Shown here: positions 6,408 to 13,851 of the stretch, one piece after another
How positions within the stretch are numbered: the first letter of the stretch is position 1
Layout: each line of letters begins with the position of its first letter
From: Euryarchaeota archaeon UBA40
GTDB taxonomy: Archaea > Thermoplasmatota > Poseidoniia > Poseidoniales > Thalassarchaeaceae
DNA length: 13,851 nucleotides
Direction: 5' to 3'
Assembly: GCA_002506875.1 (NCBI GenBank)
Contig: DAYJ01000086.1
Span: forward strand, 1 to 13,851
The notes under the pieces: generated by a model
Told to the model about the DNA's origin: nothing
Database searches by the model: none
Seen by the model: only the letters and a program-made list of their open reading frames with translations
Translations under genes and position numbers: made by a program

Positions 6408-6721
6408 TTAGTCACCTCTTCCGTCCAAGTTGAATATGAGTCAGATGCATCAACTGTGGTCCAAGTTATTTGAGGGATATCATAGGGACTTTTCTTCTCT
6501 ATGAGTTTAGCGAGGATTGGGGCCTTTTCAGCGGTAGTTGTCATCATAAGACGCCATTCATCTTCTGAAGTAACCTCTCCGTCCCATCTATACATCGAAC
6601 GAATACGTTCGATCTGTATGCATGCTACAACTAAATTTTCAACAAGAGTGTGCGCCCATTCCCCTACCTCAAACTCCTTCCAATCGCCGGGAAGTGTCGT
6701 CACCATCTTCACAACGGCCAT
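6404..6721 (-). CDS. cutA: CutA-like divalent cation tolerance protein
   Basis: Small trimeric CutA1-type protein of 105 residues, the usual length. The family core is evident: an opening beta strand (VKMVTTLPG), the segment LVVACIQIERIRSMYRWDGE (30-49) containing the conserved Cys, the following EWRLMMTTTAEK strand-turn, and KKSPYDIPQI (76-85), equivalent to the H-P-Y-x-x-P-x-I signature. The His of that signature is Ser here, and this position lies near the residues implicated in metal binding, so copper-type binding may be weaker. The family's cellular role remains debated; cation tolerance was the original phenotype in Escherichia coli. It is the first gene of a minus-strand set (this gene, DUF4126 gene, unknown gene), with a 4-base stop/start overlap to the next. 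ATG 6721 is used; ATG at residue 6 is possible. Confidence 0.9.
   Translation of the reverse strand: MAVVKMVTTLPGDWKEFEVGEWAHTLVENLVVACIQIERIRSMYRWDGEVTSEDEWRLMMTTTAEKAPILAKLIEKKSPYDIPQITWTTVDASDSYSTWTEEVTK
6412..6418 (-). promoter_or_regulatory. Strong Shine-Dalgarno inside the end of cutA for the DUF4126 gene
   Basis: On the minus strand GAGGTGA lies 4 bases before the ATG at 6407. It matches the region complementary to the archaeal 16S 3' end and sits within the last codons of the upstream gene. It fixes the DUF4126 start at 6407 rather than the second ATG two codons' width downstream in another frame. Confidence 0.65.
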
Positions 6722-6779
6722 GAATACGCACCACTCACCACGCGCGTTGAACCTATCGGGTTAGTGGGATGATTGAAGG

Positions 6780-6807
6780 CCCATCACTCCAGAGAGTGTT
6801 ACATGGG
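6780..6807 (+). repeat. Inverted repeat covering the geranylgeranyl reductase start codon
   Basis: CCCAT (6780-6784) and CACTC (6785-6789) pair with GAGTG (6794-6798) and ATGGG (6803-6807), leaving a 4-base loop CAGA and a 4-base bulge TTAC. ATGGG is the start codon region of the preferred geranylgeranyl reductase start, so in RNA the hairpin would cover initiation. It lies in the 81-base divergent gap between cutA and the reductase. No clear TATA box or Shine-Dalgarno motif is visible in that gap. Confidence 0.4.
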
Positions 6808-8146
6808 TCTGGATTGGAGTGCTCCCATCGATACTGGTCCGCTTCCAGATGATGGGGAAAACTTCGATGTAATTGTGGTTGGGGGCGGCCCAGGAGGGGC
6901 TGCTGCTGCAAGCTATGCAGCGCTCGCTGGAAACAAGGTCCTTCTCATTGAGAAGGCAATTTGGCCACGTGACAAGATTTGTGGAGATGCAGTCGGAGGT
7001 AAATCTCTCCGTCATGTCAAAGAACTCGGTGTGAAGGAAATGATTGAGGACACGCCTCACTTTCGAGTGACTGGGATGATGTTTAGTAGTCCAAACGGAA
7101 AACAAGTGACTATTCCGTTACCAAAAGATGATGTTGCAAAGAGAGAGGCGGGATATGCACTTCCTCGACTTCAGTTCGACTACATGATGTTCCTTAAAGC
7201 GACTGAATTAGTTCGTGAAGCGGGTGGAAAAGTTGTCCAAGGCACTTCGGTTTCTAATGTGCACCATGATGAAACAAGTCTCAAGATTACTGGTGTAACA
7301 ATTGAAGGTGATAGTAATTCTACTCATATGGCTCCACTAACGATTGGGGCTGGTGGATATCTTTGCCCCGTCGCAAAGAAAATTGTAGAAGAGTTGAATC
7401 TTGAGAAATTGCGAGATGAAAAGCACTACTGTGGAGCATATCGAGAATATTGGACAGGTGTCAAAGATGTGGGCGATGGTGAAGGATCTATTGAACTCCA
7501 TTTTGTTGACGACGTAATACCAGGATATTGGTGGATTTTTCCCGTAAATGAAAATGTTGTAAATGTTGGAATAGGTATGGTCAACGCTGAAAGACGTAAG
7601 CAAACAGGCATCAAGAAATCACTCAAAAAACTTCAACACTATCTCATTCACGAGCATCCTCGATTCAAAGAGCGGTTTGCAGATGCGACTTTAGTAGAAG
7701 GTAGTGGAAAGGGATGGGAGCTCCCATTTGGTAGTCCTAGAAAGGGATCTGCGTTGCAACCACGGCGTACGGCTATGGCTGGAGCAATATGTGTGGGAGA
7801 TGCTGCAAGTTTGGTTGATCCATTTAGTGGTGAAGGGGTTGGGAATGCCTTACTATCTGCTAAACTAGCAATTTCCCTATTTGACCGGGAGGTCCATTCT
7901 GAGGGTTTGCCTGCGGAAGTTGCGGATGAATACATGGTACGCTTATGGGAGGAATTAGGGCCTGAGCTTTCGAATTCATTCAAAATTCAGCGGATTGTAC
8001 GAAGGAAGCGTTTGATGAATCTCTTCGTACGAAAAGCAGCAAAGCGCCCGGCCCTACAAGAGGCCTTAACCGATGCTTTAGCCTCAAAAGAGGCACAGAA
8101 AAAATTGCATAATCCTCTTTGGCTCGCTCGGAACATTTTGTTGTGA
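6803..8146 (+). CDS. Geranylgeranyl reductase family flavoprotein (archaeal lipid saturation)
   Basis: FAD-dependent reductase of 447 residues that is predicted to saturate the geranylgeranyl chains of archaeal membrane lipids at the membrane surface. From ATG 6803: a Rossmann FAD motif VIVVGGGPGGAAAASYAALA (23-42) with the ribose-binding Glu at 50; KICGDAVGG (58-66), the conserved Cys-Gly-Asp of the family; GYWWIFPV (241-248), the substrate-cavity signature; and CVGDAASLVDPFSGEGVGNA (330-349), the second FAD-binding motif. TIGAGGYLCPVAKK (180-193) corresponds to the usual G-A-D-G segment with Gly in place of Asp. The C-terminal 80 residues are helical and basic and may lie on the membrane. 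A TTG at 6773 would add ten residues, but they are not typical and ATG leads directly into the FAD motif. It forms a likely operon with the HAD phosphatase 9 bases downstream. Related plant and bacterial ChlP enzymes share the fold; lipid reductase is the likelier role in an archaeon. Confidence 0.92.
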   Translation: MGLDWSAPIDTGPLPDDGENFDVIVVGGGPGGAAAASYAALAGNKVLLIEKAIWPRDKICGDAVGGKSLRHVKELGVKEMIEDTPHFRVTGMMFSSPNGKQVTIPLPKDDVAKREAGYALPRLQFDYMMFLKATELVREAGGKVVQGTSVSNVHHDETSLKITGVTIEGDSNSTHMAPLTIGAGGYLCPVAKKIVEELNLEKLRDEKHYCGAYREYWTGVKDVGDGEGSIELHFVDDVIPGYWWIFPVNENVVNVGIGMVNAERRKQTGIKKSLKKLQHYLIHEHPRFKERFADATLVEGSGKGWELPFGSPRKGSALQPRRTAMAGAICVGDAASLVDPFSGEGVGNALLSAKLAISLFDREVHSEGLPAEVADEYMVRLWEELGPELSNSFKIQRIVRRKRLMNLFVRKAAKRPALQEALTDALASKEAQKKLHNPLWLARNILL

Positions 8147-8149
8147 GGG
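8145..8149 (+). promoter_or_regulatory. Ribosome binding site overlapping the upstream stop codon
   Basis: GAGGG overlaps the TGA stop of the reductase gene and lies 6 bases before the ATG at 8156. This supports that start and suggests reinitiation or coupled translation of the two genes. Confidence 0.55.
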
Positions 8150-8155
8150 CATCCT

Positions 8156-8932
8156 ATGGACGCCAGTCTACAAGGCATCAAAATGGTCCTACTAGATTTA
8201 GATGGGACAATCCACCTAGGAGGAATTCCAATTCCAGGAGCCTTGGAATTCATTCAACGATGTAGGATGAAGAGTATTGCTACAATCTTCCTATCCAACA
8301 ACTCTAGTTGTTCTGTAAAACAATATGTAGAGAAATTGCACGGAATGGGAATAAAAGCTAGAGAAGAAGATGTGCTTCTCTCGACACACGACTGTATTCG
8401 CTGGCTCCAGCAACGTGGTTGGATGAAAATCCATTGCTTCGGCACTGAAGGAATGCGATCTATGATGGAAAGTGCAGGATTTGAATGCGCAAACAATGGA
8501 GTAGATTGTGTGGTCATTGGTTACCACAACGAACTTGTTTATTCTGAATTACAACAAGTTGCCGAACTTCTACACAAAGGAGTGCCTCTGGTAGCCACAC
8601 ACCCTGATATTGTCTGTCCATCACCTACAGGGGGATTGCCAGATGTGGGTTCGATATTAGCTATGTTCGAAGCCTCCACTGGAATAACTCCAACGATTAT
8701 CACAGGTAAGCCAAGACCTGAAATGATTCTTGAACGATTGAAAGAGGAGAAGATTGATCCATCGAATGTTGCGATGATTGGTGACCGAATTTACACAGAT
8801 ATTGCGATGGCTTGTGCCGCTAATGTACACAGTATTCTAGTCCTAAGTGGTGAAGCAACGAGAGGTGATCTCACAAATTCGACGATTCAACCAACATTGG
8901 TTGTTGATTCTGTTGATGTGCTTCTTAGATGA
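8156..8932 (+). CDS. HAD-superfamily class IIA phosphatase (NagD-like)
   Basis: Cytosolic Mg-dependent phosphatase of 258 residues, full length for the HAD-IIA subfamily (NagD, AraL, 4-nitrophenylphosphatase and phosphoglycolate phosphatase relatives). All four HAD motifs are present: DLDGT (14-18), whose first Asp is the nucleophile; SNNSS (47-51); the lysine in TGKPRPEM (183-190); and MIGDRIYTDI (207-216), with the metal-binding acidic residues. The C2-type cap between motifs II and III is marked by ATHPDIVCPSPTGG (147-160), the analogue of the T-N-x-D cap sequence in NagD enzymes. The physiological substrate cannot be read from sequence. Being 9 bases behind the geranylgeranyl reductase gene, it may share its transcript, but a lipid-linked substrate is only a guess. 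ATG 8156 is supported by GAGGG at good distance. Confidence 0.9.
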   Translation: MDASLQGIKMVLLDLDGTIHLGGIPIPGALEFIQRCRMKSIATIFLSNNSSCSVKQYVEKLHGMGIKAREEDVLLSTHDCIRWLQQRGWMKIHCFGTEGMRSMMESAGFECANNGVDCVVIGYHNELVYSELQQVAELLHKGVPLVATHPDIVCPSPTGGLPDVGSILAMFEASTGITPTIITGKPRPEMILERLKEEKIDPSNVAMIGDRIYTDIAMACAANVHSILVLSGEATRGDLTNSTIQPTLVVDSVDVLLR

Positions 8933-8984
8933 CTGGCTGACCTAATTCAAAGATGAAATCGTATCGAGAATAGAGAAGTTACCT

Positions 8985-10451
8985 GTGGTGTTCAATACCT
9001 TCCGCGAAGCCATACGCTACGTGTCTTCGGATTGGGATGAAAATGGCATGGAAGAGTGCGACCTTCTTGCACTCCCAAGATGCTCTCAAGAGGCAACGTT
9101 GCCGTCCGAAGAAGAAGTAATCGAACGTCTATGTGATAGTGGAATCCTAAGTGATTCTAAGGTTCGTAATGCGTTGAAAATGTCGAGCCGGAGTCTAGCA
9201 ATCTGGCCACTACCACCTGGCTTAACTATCGATAGTTTCGGGGCTTCGGCCCTTGCCTTGCCTTGGTGGAAGTCAAGTCGTGAAGCAGGAGCTCTCCTTC
9301 CCTCTCATTACGAAACTGCACAAATTATGCAAATGATGCAAATGGAATCTGATACCCGTGTTCTTCTCATCGGGGCCCGGGGGAATTGGTGGACTGAAAT
9401 TCTACTCCGACTGGGTGCAAATGAAATTCATGTGGTTGAAGCCGATCCTGAACGGCGACGTTTTCTCGAAATTAACTGGAAAGAGAGGGGTTTAGATTTG
9501 CTTGCAATTAACCAAGGATGTCGTGTAATAATCCATGATGCATCTTGGTTAGACTGCGATAAGATGATTCAAGAAAATGAAGTATGGGACCGGATTCTTA
9601 TCACCGGCACGTGTGATTCAATGCCCAAAAAATTATTCAAAACGCTAAGACAGGGGGGTGTTGGACTTGTTCCTATTGGCCCCGAGGGGAGTCCTGCAAT
9701 CCGATGTGTGACACCTGAGCAAGATGGTGGCTTATTCGTTCGCTCTATCACAATGTGGATGGCTGACCCGTTGGATCCTCGGACACATCGACGCCTAATT
9801 CCAAATTCAGAAAAACGTGGACATCTTTCCAACATACGTGATCGGAGTGAAATCCTTGAGACAGATTGGAGTGTGCCTGAGCATGCTTGCCTACGTGATC
9901 GGGCTGGCCCTGCCCGATTGCTCGATGCAATGGATCAAATCTGGAATGAAATGGGAATCGATTTTGATGGAGATGAAATGGATGCTGAAATTGCTGATCG
10001 GCTCTTCAGAATGGGGAATGTGATTCAGAACATTGGAATGTTTGACTATGCTGCAGAACATTTTGGAGCGTCTTTTCATCTCCGACCATCCGCTGAAGCT
10101 GCTACAATGATTGGTTGGTCATACAGTATAATGGGTAATGATTCAGAAGCGATGGCTTGGTGTCGAAGGGCCATTGAGACTGACCCTTCCTTGGGCGACC
10201 CTTGGAATGATATTGGTGCAATTATTCTCACTGGGGGTGAGATTGAACGGGCTATGGCATGGTTTAGAGCGGCTGTTCAAGCAGAGCGTTCACTCAATCC
10301 TGGGCACCCTTGGTCGAATATGGCACGTGCCCACTTGATGATGCGAAATCATCCGGCTGCATTTTTTGCTGCACAAAGTGCTGTGATTCATCTACCTGAA
10401 GACCGGGAGCTTTTGATGCTCTTGGATGAACTTGGTACAGATCTCTGCTGA
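8985..10451 (+). CDS. PCMT-like methyltransferase domain fused to TPR-like repeats
   Basis: A 488-residue two-part protein. Residues about 43-235 follow the layout of protein-L-isoaspartate O-methyltransferases: the N-terminal helix with VIERLCDSGILSDSKVRNAL (45-64), LLPSHYETAQIMQMM (104-118) at the S-x-P-H-M substrate loop, TRVLLIGARGNWWTEIL (124-140) at the SAM loop, VVEADPE (150-156), WDRILITG (201-208) and LRQGGVGLVPIGPEG (221-235). Key family residues are altered: the SAM loop reads IGARGNWW instead of a G-x-G-S-G-Y type, so repair activity on isoaspartate is doubtful. Residues about 335-480 look like three or four TPR-type helical hairpins (IQNIGMFDYAAEHFGASFHL; MGNDSEAMAWCRRAIETDPS; GEIERAMAWFRAAVQAE), usually protein-binding. 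There are no membrane segments. GTG 8985 or GTG 8988 is the start; the Shine-Dalgarno motif is weak (GAGAAG). It lies 52 bases after the HAD gene and ends 2 bases from the convergent transporter gene. Confidence 0.8.
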   Translation: MVFNTFREAIRYVSSDWDENGMEECDLLALPRCSQEATLPSEEEVIERLCDSGILSDSKVRNALKMSSRSLAIWPLPPGLTIDSFGASALALPWWKSSREAGALLPSHYETAQIMQMMQMESDTRVLLIGARGNWWTEILLRLGANEIHVVEADPERRRFLEINWKERGLDLLAINQGCRVIIHDASWLDCDKMIQENEVWDRILITGTCDSMPKKLFKTLRQGGVGLVPIGPEGSPAIRCVTPEQDGGLFVRSITMWMADPLDPRTHRRLIPNSEKRGHLSNIRDRSEILETDWSVPEHACLRDRAGPARLLDAMDQIWNEMGIDFDGDEMDAEIADRLFRMGNVIQNIGMFDYAAEHFGASFHLRPSAEAATMIGWSYSIMGNDSEAMAWCRRAIETDPSLGDPWNDIGAIILTGGEIERAMAWFRAAVQAERSLNPGHPWSNMARAHLMMRNHPAAFFAAQSAVIHLPEDRELLMLLDELGTDLC

Positions 10452-10453
10452 TT

Positions 10454-12808
10454 TTATTCCTCTGAAATATCGGTTTCTTTCTTCTTATCGTTACGCAGGA
10501 ACGATGGAGCCCACCAGTTGAGGGGGCCCATCAGACGCATCGTCGCAGGAACTACAAGAGCGCGAACGAGGGTCGCATCTAAGAAAATGGCGAGTGCGAG
10601 GCCAAGTCCAAACTGCTTGATGATTGCGACAGAGGCGAATATCTGTGCAGAGAAAACTAGTACCATAATCAGGGCTGCTGCAGTAACCAAGCGGCCTGTT
10701 TTCTGGAGTCCGTATGCAACAGCCAACGTATTATCACCAGTACGTTCCCATTCTTCATGGATACGAGAAAGCATGAGAACCTCATAATCCATTGAAAGGC
10801 CAAATACGATACAGAATAACATTACAGGTGTTGTCGGATCAATTGGTTGAGGAGTGAAATTCATAATTTCATCCAAACCAAGACCTCCCTCTTGGAATAC
10901 GAATACTAACATTCCGAAAGTGGCTGTGATGCTGAGAATATTCATGACAATTGCCTTGAAGGGAATTATGACCGAGCGAACTTGAATGAACAAAAGAATA
11001 CAGGTAGAGATGAAAATAAATGCCATTGATATGGGGAGGTTTTCCACAACAGCGTCTAACAAATCAAGGTTGTAAGCGGCGAGACCGCCGATGAAAATAG
11101 ACTCCTTTTTCACACCCATAAGATCGATGTTATTTGCGTCACGATCTGATCGTATATCTTCTACGAAATGTCGTGCTTCTGCAGTATTCCACTCAACGCC
11201 GAGAGTAATGAGAAGATAGGTGTGACTTGTTTTTTGACTAATGAAAGATGCTCGAAGATACTCTCGGTAACCAAGTTGTTCTGGAGTGAGAAAATCGTCT
11301 GGAGTTGACCAAAATTGGACTACTGAGCTAGCATTCATAGAGGGGTCAAAATAACCAGGTGCAATAATTGAAATTACGTGTTCAGATTCCATTAAAGAAG
11401 AGGCATAAGCATGTGTACTGCGAAGATTCTCTTCACTCAATGCATCCCCATCTTCTCCGAGGTCGAGAATAAAGAATAGGGAATTATCTGAGCTTTCAAC
11501 CCAGACGGATGACATTTCCTCAAGACCTTCGCGGGCCATATCATCAGGTGGAAGTGATCGAATGCTCGTTACTCCATATTCTGCCTGGAGAAATGGCGCC
11601 CCTACACCAACAAGAAGGAAGAGAATTGGTACGAGGATTACTAGTGGTCGATTCATGACTTGAGTTGCAATCCAAGACCAAAATCCATCCTCTGATACTG
11701 TGTCTTTCATACCAAATGGAATTCTTAGAGAATTAATTCTCGGTCCAATAAGTGCTAGAAGTGCAGGAAGGATAACTACAGAAGTCAACATTGCCATGCT
11801 GACTGCCAGTGTTCCCCCAATTCCCATTGATGGTGTCTGTGTATTCTTGAAAAAGAGTAGTCCGAGAAGGCCTGTTGCTACTGTTAAACCCGAAAAAAAT
11901 ACTGCGCGACCAGCGGTCGCTGTAGAGATTGCAATTGCAGTTCGCGTATCGTGACCTGCTGCAAGTTCCTCTCTATATCGATAAAGTATGAACAAGGAGT
12001 AATCTATGGATACACCTAATCCGAGTAAAGTGATTATGTTGGATGCAAAATTGTTGACTGAAACACCTTCGAGGGTGGAAAGCCATACTGTGATTCCTAG
12101 GGCGCTCAACACTGTTAGTAGACCCACAGCCATTGGAAGTGCAGATGCAATGAGCGAACTAAACACGATAAGGAGTACAATGCCGACCAATGGGGCTGCG
12201 CCAAGCTCAGAACGAATTAGATCGTCCTTCAATCGCAAATCAAAGGTGGAATCAACCGCAAGATTTCCCGTAATCCAAATATCGAATTCTCCCTCTGATG
12301 AAGATGCGATATCTGCCATTGTCTTCCAATGTTCGATTAGTAGGGCTTTGGCTTCTGTTCTAGGTTGAGTAATCTGAACTAGGGTCCGAGACCAACGCCC
12401 ATCCTCACTCACATAGTAGCTAAGATTTGCAGCATCAACTGTCCAAGGATAAGTCACAGATATTGTTGGATCATTTTCTAAAGGGGCAAGGGTGGATTCG
12501 ATTGCAGAACGTATGGATAAATCATCATAGTCAAGATTACTATTCACGAGAAGAAAGAATGTCTCTGTATTTTCAGCATCTAAATCCCCAAAAGAATCAC
12601 CCATAATCCGGAACGCTTCGGTGGATTCGAGTTCCCCCTCTCCAAATGATTCTGCCCAGTCTGGGGTCAAGATGATACCTAATGATCCCAACAATAAACA
12701 TAGAGTGAGGCCAAGTGTGAGGACTGTTTTAGAATAGTCATGAGCAATAATTCCCAATTTGTACAGAGGCCTCTCTTCGAAGACTGATGGGTCGGAGGTG
12801 CTCTCCAT
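10454..12808 (-). CDS. MMPL/RND-superfamily membrane transporter
   Basis: Integral membrane protein of 784 residues with the duplicated RND layout. A first transmembrane helix (about 28-48) is followed by an extracytoplasmic domain (about 50-200), a cluster of membrane helices (about 203-355), a helix at 388-405, a second outer domain (about 408-585) and a second helix cluster (about 590-765). Each half has the acidic-Tyr pair in the central helix expected for proton coupling: GVSIDYSLFILYRYREEL (265-282) and FGLSMDYEVLMLSRIHEEW (669-687), matching the Asp-Tyr pairs of mycobacterial MmpL3. TAGRAVFFSGLTV (298-310) and KTGRLVTAAALIM (703-715) are further family signatures. MMPL proteins export lipids or hydrophobic compounds; the substrate here is unknown. 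ATG 12808 has no Shine-Dalgarno motif and the message may be leaderless. The gene ends two bases from the convergent PCMT-like gene. Confidence 0.93.
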   Translation of the reverse strand: MESTSDPSVFEERPLYKLGIIAHDYSKTVLTLGLTLCLLLGSLGIILTPDWAESFGEGELESTEAFRIMGDSFGDLDAENTETFFLLVNSNLDYDDLSIRSAIESTLAPLENDPTISVTYPWTVDAANLSYYVSEDGRWSRTLVQITQPRTEAKALLIEHWKTMADIASSSEGEFDIWITGNLAVDSTFDLRLKDDLIRSELGAAPLVGIVLLIVFSSLIASALPMAVGLLTVLSALGITVWLSTLEGVSVNNFASNIITLLGLGVSIDYSLFILYRYREELAAGHDTRTAIAISTATAGRAVFFSGLTVATGLLGLLFFKNTQTPSMGIGGTLAVSMAMLTSVVILPALLALIGPRINSLRIPFGMKDTVSEDGFWSWIATQVMNRPLVILVPILFLLVGVGAPFLQAEYGVTSIRSLPPDDMAREGLEEMSSVWVESSDNSLFFILDLGEDGDALSEENLRSTHAYASSLMESEHVISIIAPGYFDPSMNASSVVQFWSTPDDFLTPEQLGYREYLRASFISQKTSHTYLLITLGVEWNTAEARHFVEDIRSDRDANNIDLMGVKKESIFIGGLAAYNLDLLDAVVENLPISMAFIFISTCILLFIQVRSVIIPFKAIVMNILSITATFGMLVFVFQEGGLGLDEIMNFTPQPIDPTTPVMLFCIVFGLSMDYEVLMLSRIHEEWERTGDNTLAVAYGLQKTGRLVTAAALIMVLVFSAQIFASVAIIKQFGLGLALAIFLDATLVRALVVPATMRLMGPLNWWAPSFLRNDKKKETDISEE

Positions 12809-12827
12809 GTTCTTGGGCGGTCATGAT

Positions 12828-12840
12828 GGTTATTTCAAGA
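12828..12840 (-). promoter_or_regulatory. Possible TATA-like element upstream of the MMPL transporter gene
   Basis: On the minus strand TCTTGAAATAACC lies roughly 25 bases before the ATG at 12808, within the 62-base gap to the next gene. This distance would suit transcription starting at or near the start codon, consistent with the missing ribosome binding motif. The match to an archaeal TATA box is weak. Confidence 0.2.
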
Positions 12841-12870
12841 CATGCTGAACATCACAATCGGTAAGTTATG

Positions 12871-13851
12871 TCAAGATGTTTCATCATCATTTACTTGAGG
12901 CACAATAAGAGCTGGAGTATTAGTTCGATCAATAATTGGAATTTCAAGCATTGAGGATGAAGGTAAAACATGGATTTGACAAGAGGGGCCACAAGCAGGA
13001 GCGAGGTAGTCCTCGCCTTGTTCAGACAAGATGAATCGAAGGCCGTGCCCAGCCGGTAAAATGGCGTCAATGGCTTGGAATTCCATCATCATTGTCACAG
13101 TTTGTCCAGGGAATACTGTTTGAGGATCTGAGCCGCCTGCGTGATAGCGAATATCCATTGTTGCATGCCCTATACGGAGGCCTGTCTCAAGGTCTTGCAT
13201 TTCAATGAAAATCTGGCCTCCATCGAATGTAGGAACTGCTAGGAGATGTAAACTAACAAGGCCAGAGATGTGAAGATTTGAATTACTCAAAGATGGGCAG
13301 TCAACTGTGACAACTTGTCCACCCCCTACTACAGGCGCACCCCCACCTGCAAAAACGCCGTCATAGCTGCATTCAGATAGTGACATCGAGTTGCGTTCAG
13401 CATCTTGAGGAGGCCAGCTCTCTTCAATACGCCATTGCCCATCATTTCGCTGAATCTGTGCGTTTAGGTCGGGTTTGGGTCCACGTTCCATTAGATAGTA
13501 CTCAAACCATTCAAACAGATCTTGCCCCCAATCCCAGCGAGTCATGTTATCGAAAGCTTCGCCACCATATCCTGAATCAATGTCATCGTGCTTTTGCCAT
13601 TGATCGGGATAATCGTGCCCCCATTGACCAAGTATGCCGCGGACTTCGAACCCTGCATCCACGTAATCTTGGTACCAATTAGTTCCAAGTGGGCCGCCAA
13701 ATACTTGGTGTGGATCTACGTTCCAATCTTGCATCCCTTGAACCCAATACACACTACCATTCCAATTTTGGAAGGCTTTGTCGATATGGCTCCTTTCATC
13801 GTAATAATTCTCCATGTATGGATCCATTTCACCACCAATGTATGTCACAGG
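12871..13851 (-). CDS. S15-family (Xaa-Pro dipeptidyl-peptidase/CocE-like) hydrolase, C-terminal part
   Basis: Only the last ~326 residues are inside the window; the frame stays open through base 13851, so the N-terminus, any signal peptide and the catalytic serine lie beyond it. The GTG at 13848 is an internal valine, not a start. Two catalytic-triad regions are visible: VQGMQDWNVDPHQVF, equivalent to the G-x-Q-D-W-N-V segment holding the active-site Asp in PepX enzymes, and GILGQWGHDYPDQW, holding the His. Roughly the last 190 residues form the beta-rich jelly-roll domain of the family, beginning near GGGQVVTVDCPSLS and ending with CGPSCQIHVLPSSSMLEIPI. The paired Cys residues and the abundance of Asn/Asp/Gly suggest an exported enzyme, which would suit peptide scavenging by a marine heterotroph; this is inference. 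Esterase activity of the CocE type is an alternative. Confidence 0.88.
   Translation of the reverse strand, partial: PVTYIGGEMDPYMENYYDERSHIDKAFQNWNGSVYWVQGMQDWNVDPHQVFGGPLGTNWYQDYVDAGFEVRGILGQWGHDYPDQWQKHDDIDSGYGGEAFDNMTRWDWGQDLFEWFEYYLMERGPKPDLNAQIQRNDGQWRIEESWPPQDAERNSMSLSECSYDGVFAGGGAPVVGGGQVVTVDCPSLSNSNLHISGLVSLHLLAVPTFDGGQIFIEMQDLETGLRIGHATMDIRYHAGGSDPQTVFPGQTVTMMMEFQAIDAILPAGHGLRFILSEQGEDYLAPACGPSCQIHVLPSSSMLEIPIIDRTNTPALIVPQVNDDETS

Noticed and set aside
6773..6802. TTG start adding ten residues to the geranylgeranyl reductase
   Set aside because: The added residues are atypical and no Shine-Dalgarno motif precedes the TTG; the ATG at 6803 leads into the normal N-terminus. Not fully excluded.
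13846..13848. GTG as the start of the S15-family hydrolase
   Set aside because: The frame remains open to the window edge, and the catalytic serine region and N-terminal half of the family are missing, so this is an internal valine of a longer gene.
1..13851. Mobile element, CRISPR array, phage or defence system
   Set aside because: No regularly spaced repeats, transposase, integrase, Cas, toxin-antitoxin or restriction gene motifs were seen; base composition and gene packing appear uniform by eye.

Overview
The window looks like chromosome from a mesophilic archaeon, most likely a marine Thermoplasmatota (Poseidoniales / Marine Group II-like). This placement is inferred, not proven. The domain-level evidence is a diphthine synthase (diphthamide is made only by archaea and eukaryotes), a Trm5/Tyw2-type tRNA methyltransferase rather than bacterial TrmD, a geranylgeranyl reductase of the archaeal-lipid type, and a tRNA-Asp without an encoded CCA. 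The moderate GC content, very tight packing and Shine-Dalgarno-like GGAGG/GAGGTGA motifs fit that group. I see no insertion sequence, CRISPR array, integrase or prophage gene, and the largest non-coding gap is about 90 bases.

Left part (1-3804): a tRNA-Asp(GTC) gene runs into the 3' end of a convergent Trm5-like methyltransferase. That gene is divergent from dphB (diphthine synthase), with about 24 bases between the starts. dphB is followed on the same strand by a 564-residue protein of unknown family with a very basic N-terminus. Three of these four loci concern translation (tRNA, tRNA modification, EF2 modification), so the unknown gene is a candidate for a related role.

Middle part (3805-6721, minus strand): reading from 6721 downward, CutA, a DUF4126 membrane protein and an unrecognised acidic protein form a compact, probably translationally coupled set. 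After 91 bases with two small palindromes comes a Cys/Met-metabolism PLP enzyme (cystathionine gamma-synthase/beta-lyase family). It abuts the unknown gene at 3804 with no base between the stop codons.

Right part (6803-13851): on the plus strand, a geranylgeranyl reductase-family flavoprotein (membrane lipid saturation) is followed 9 bases later by a HAD-IIA (NagD-like) phosphatase, then by an unusual fusion of a degenerate protein-isoaspartate methyltransferase-like domain with C-terminal TPR-like repeats. On the minus strand lie an MMPL/RND-family membrane transporter and the C-terminal part of an S15-family (Xaa-Pro dipeptidyl-peptidase/CocE-like) hydrolase that is cut by the window end.

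Most genes are ordinary core functions. The points most worth following up are the PCMT-like/TPR fusion, the unknown protein beside dphB, the CutA-DUF4126-unknown cluster, and a hairpin over the geranylgeranyl reductase start. I did not find convincing evidence of an entirely new multi-gene system.
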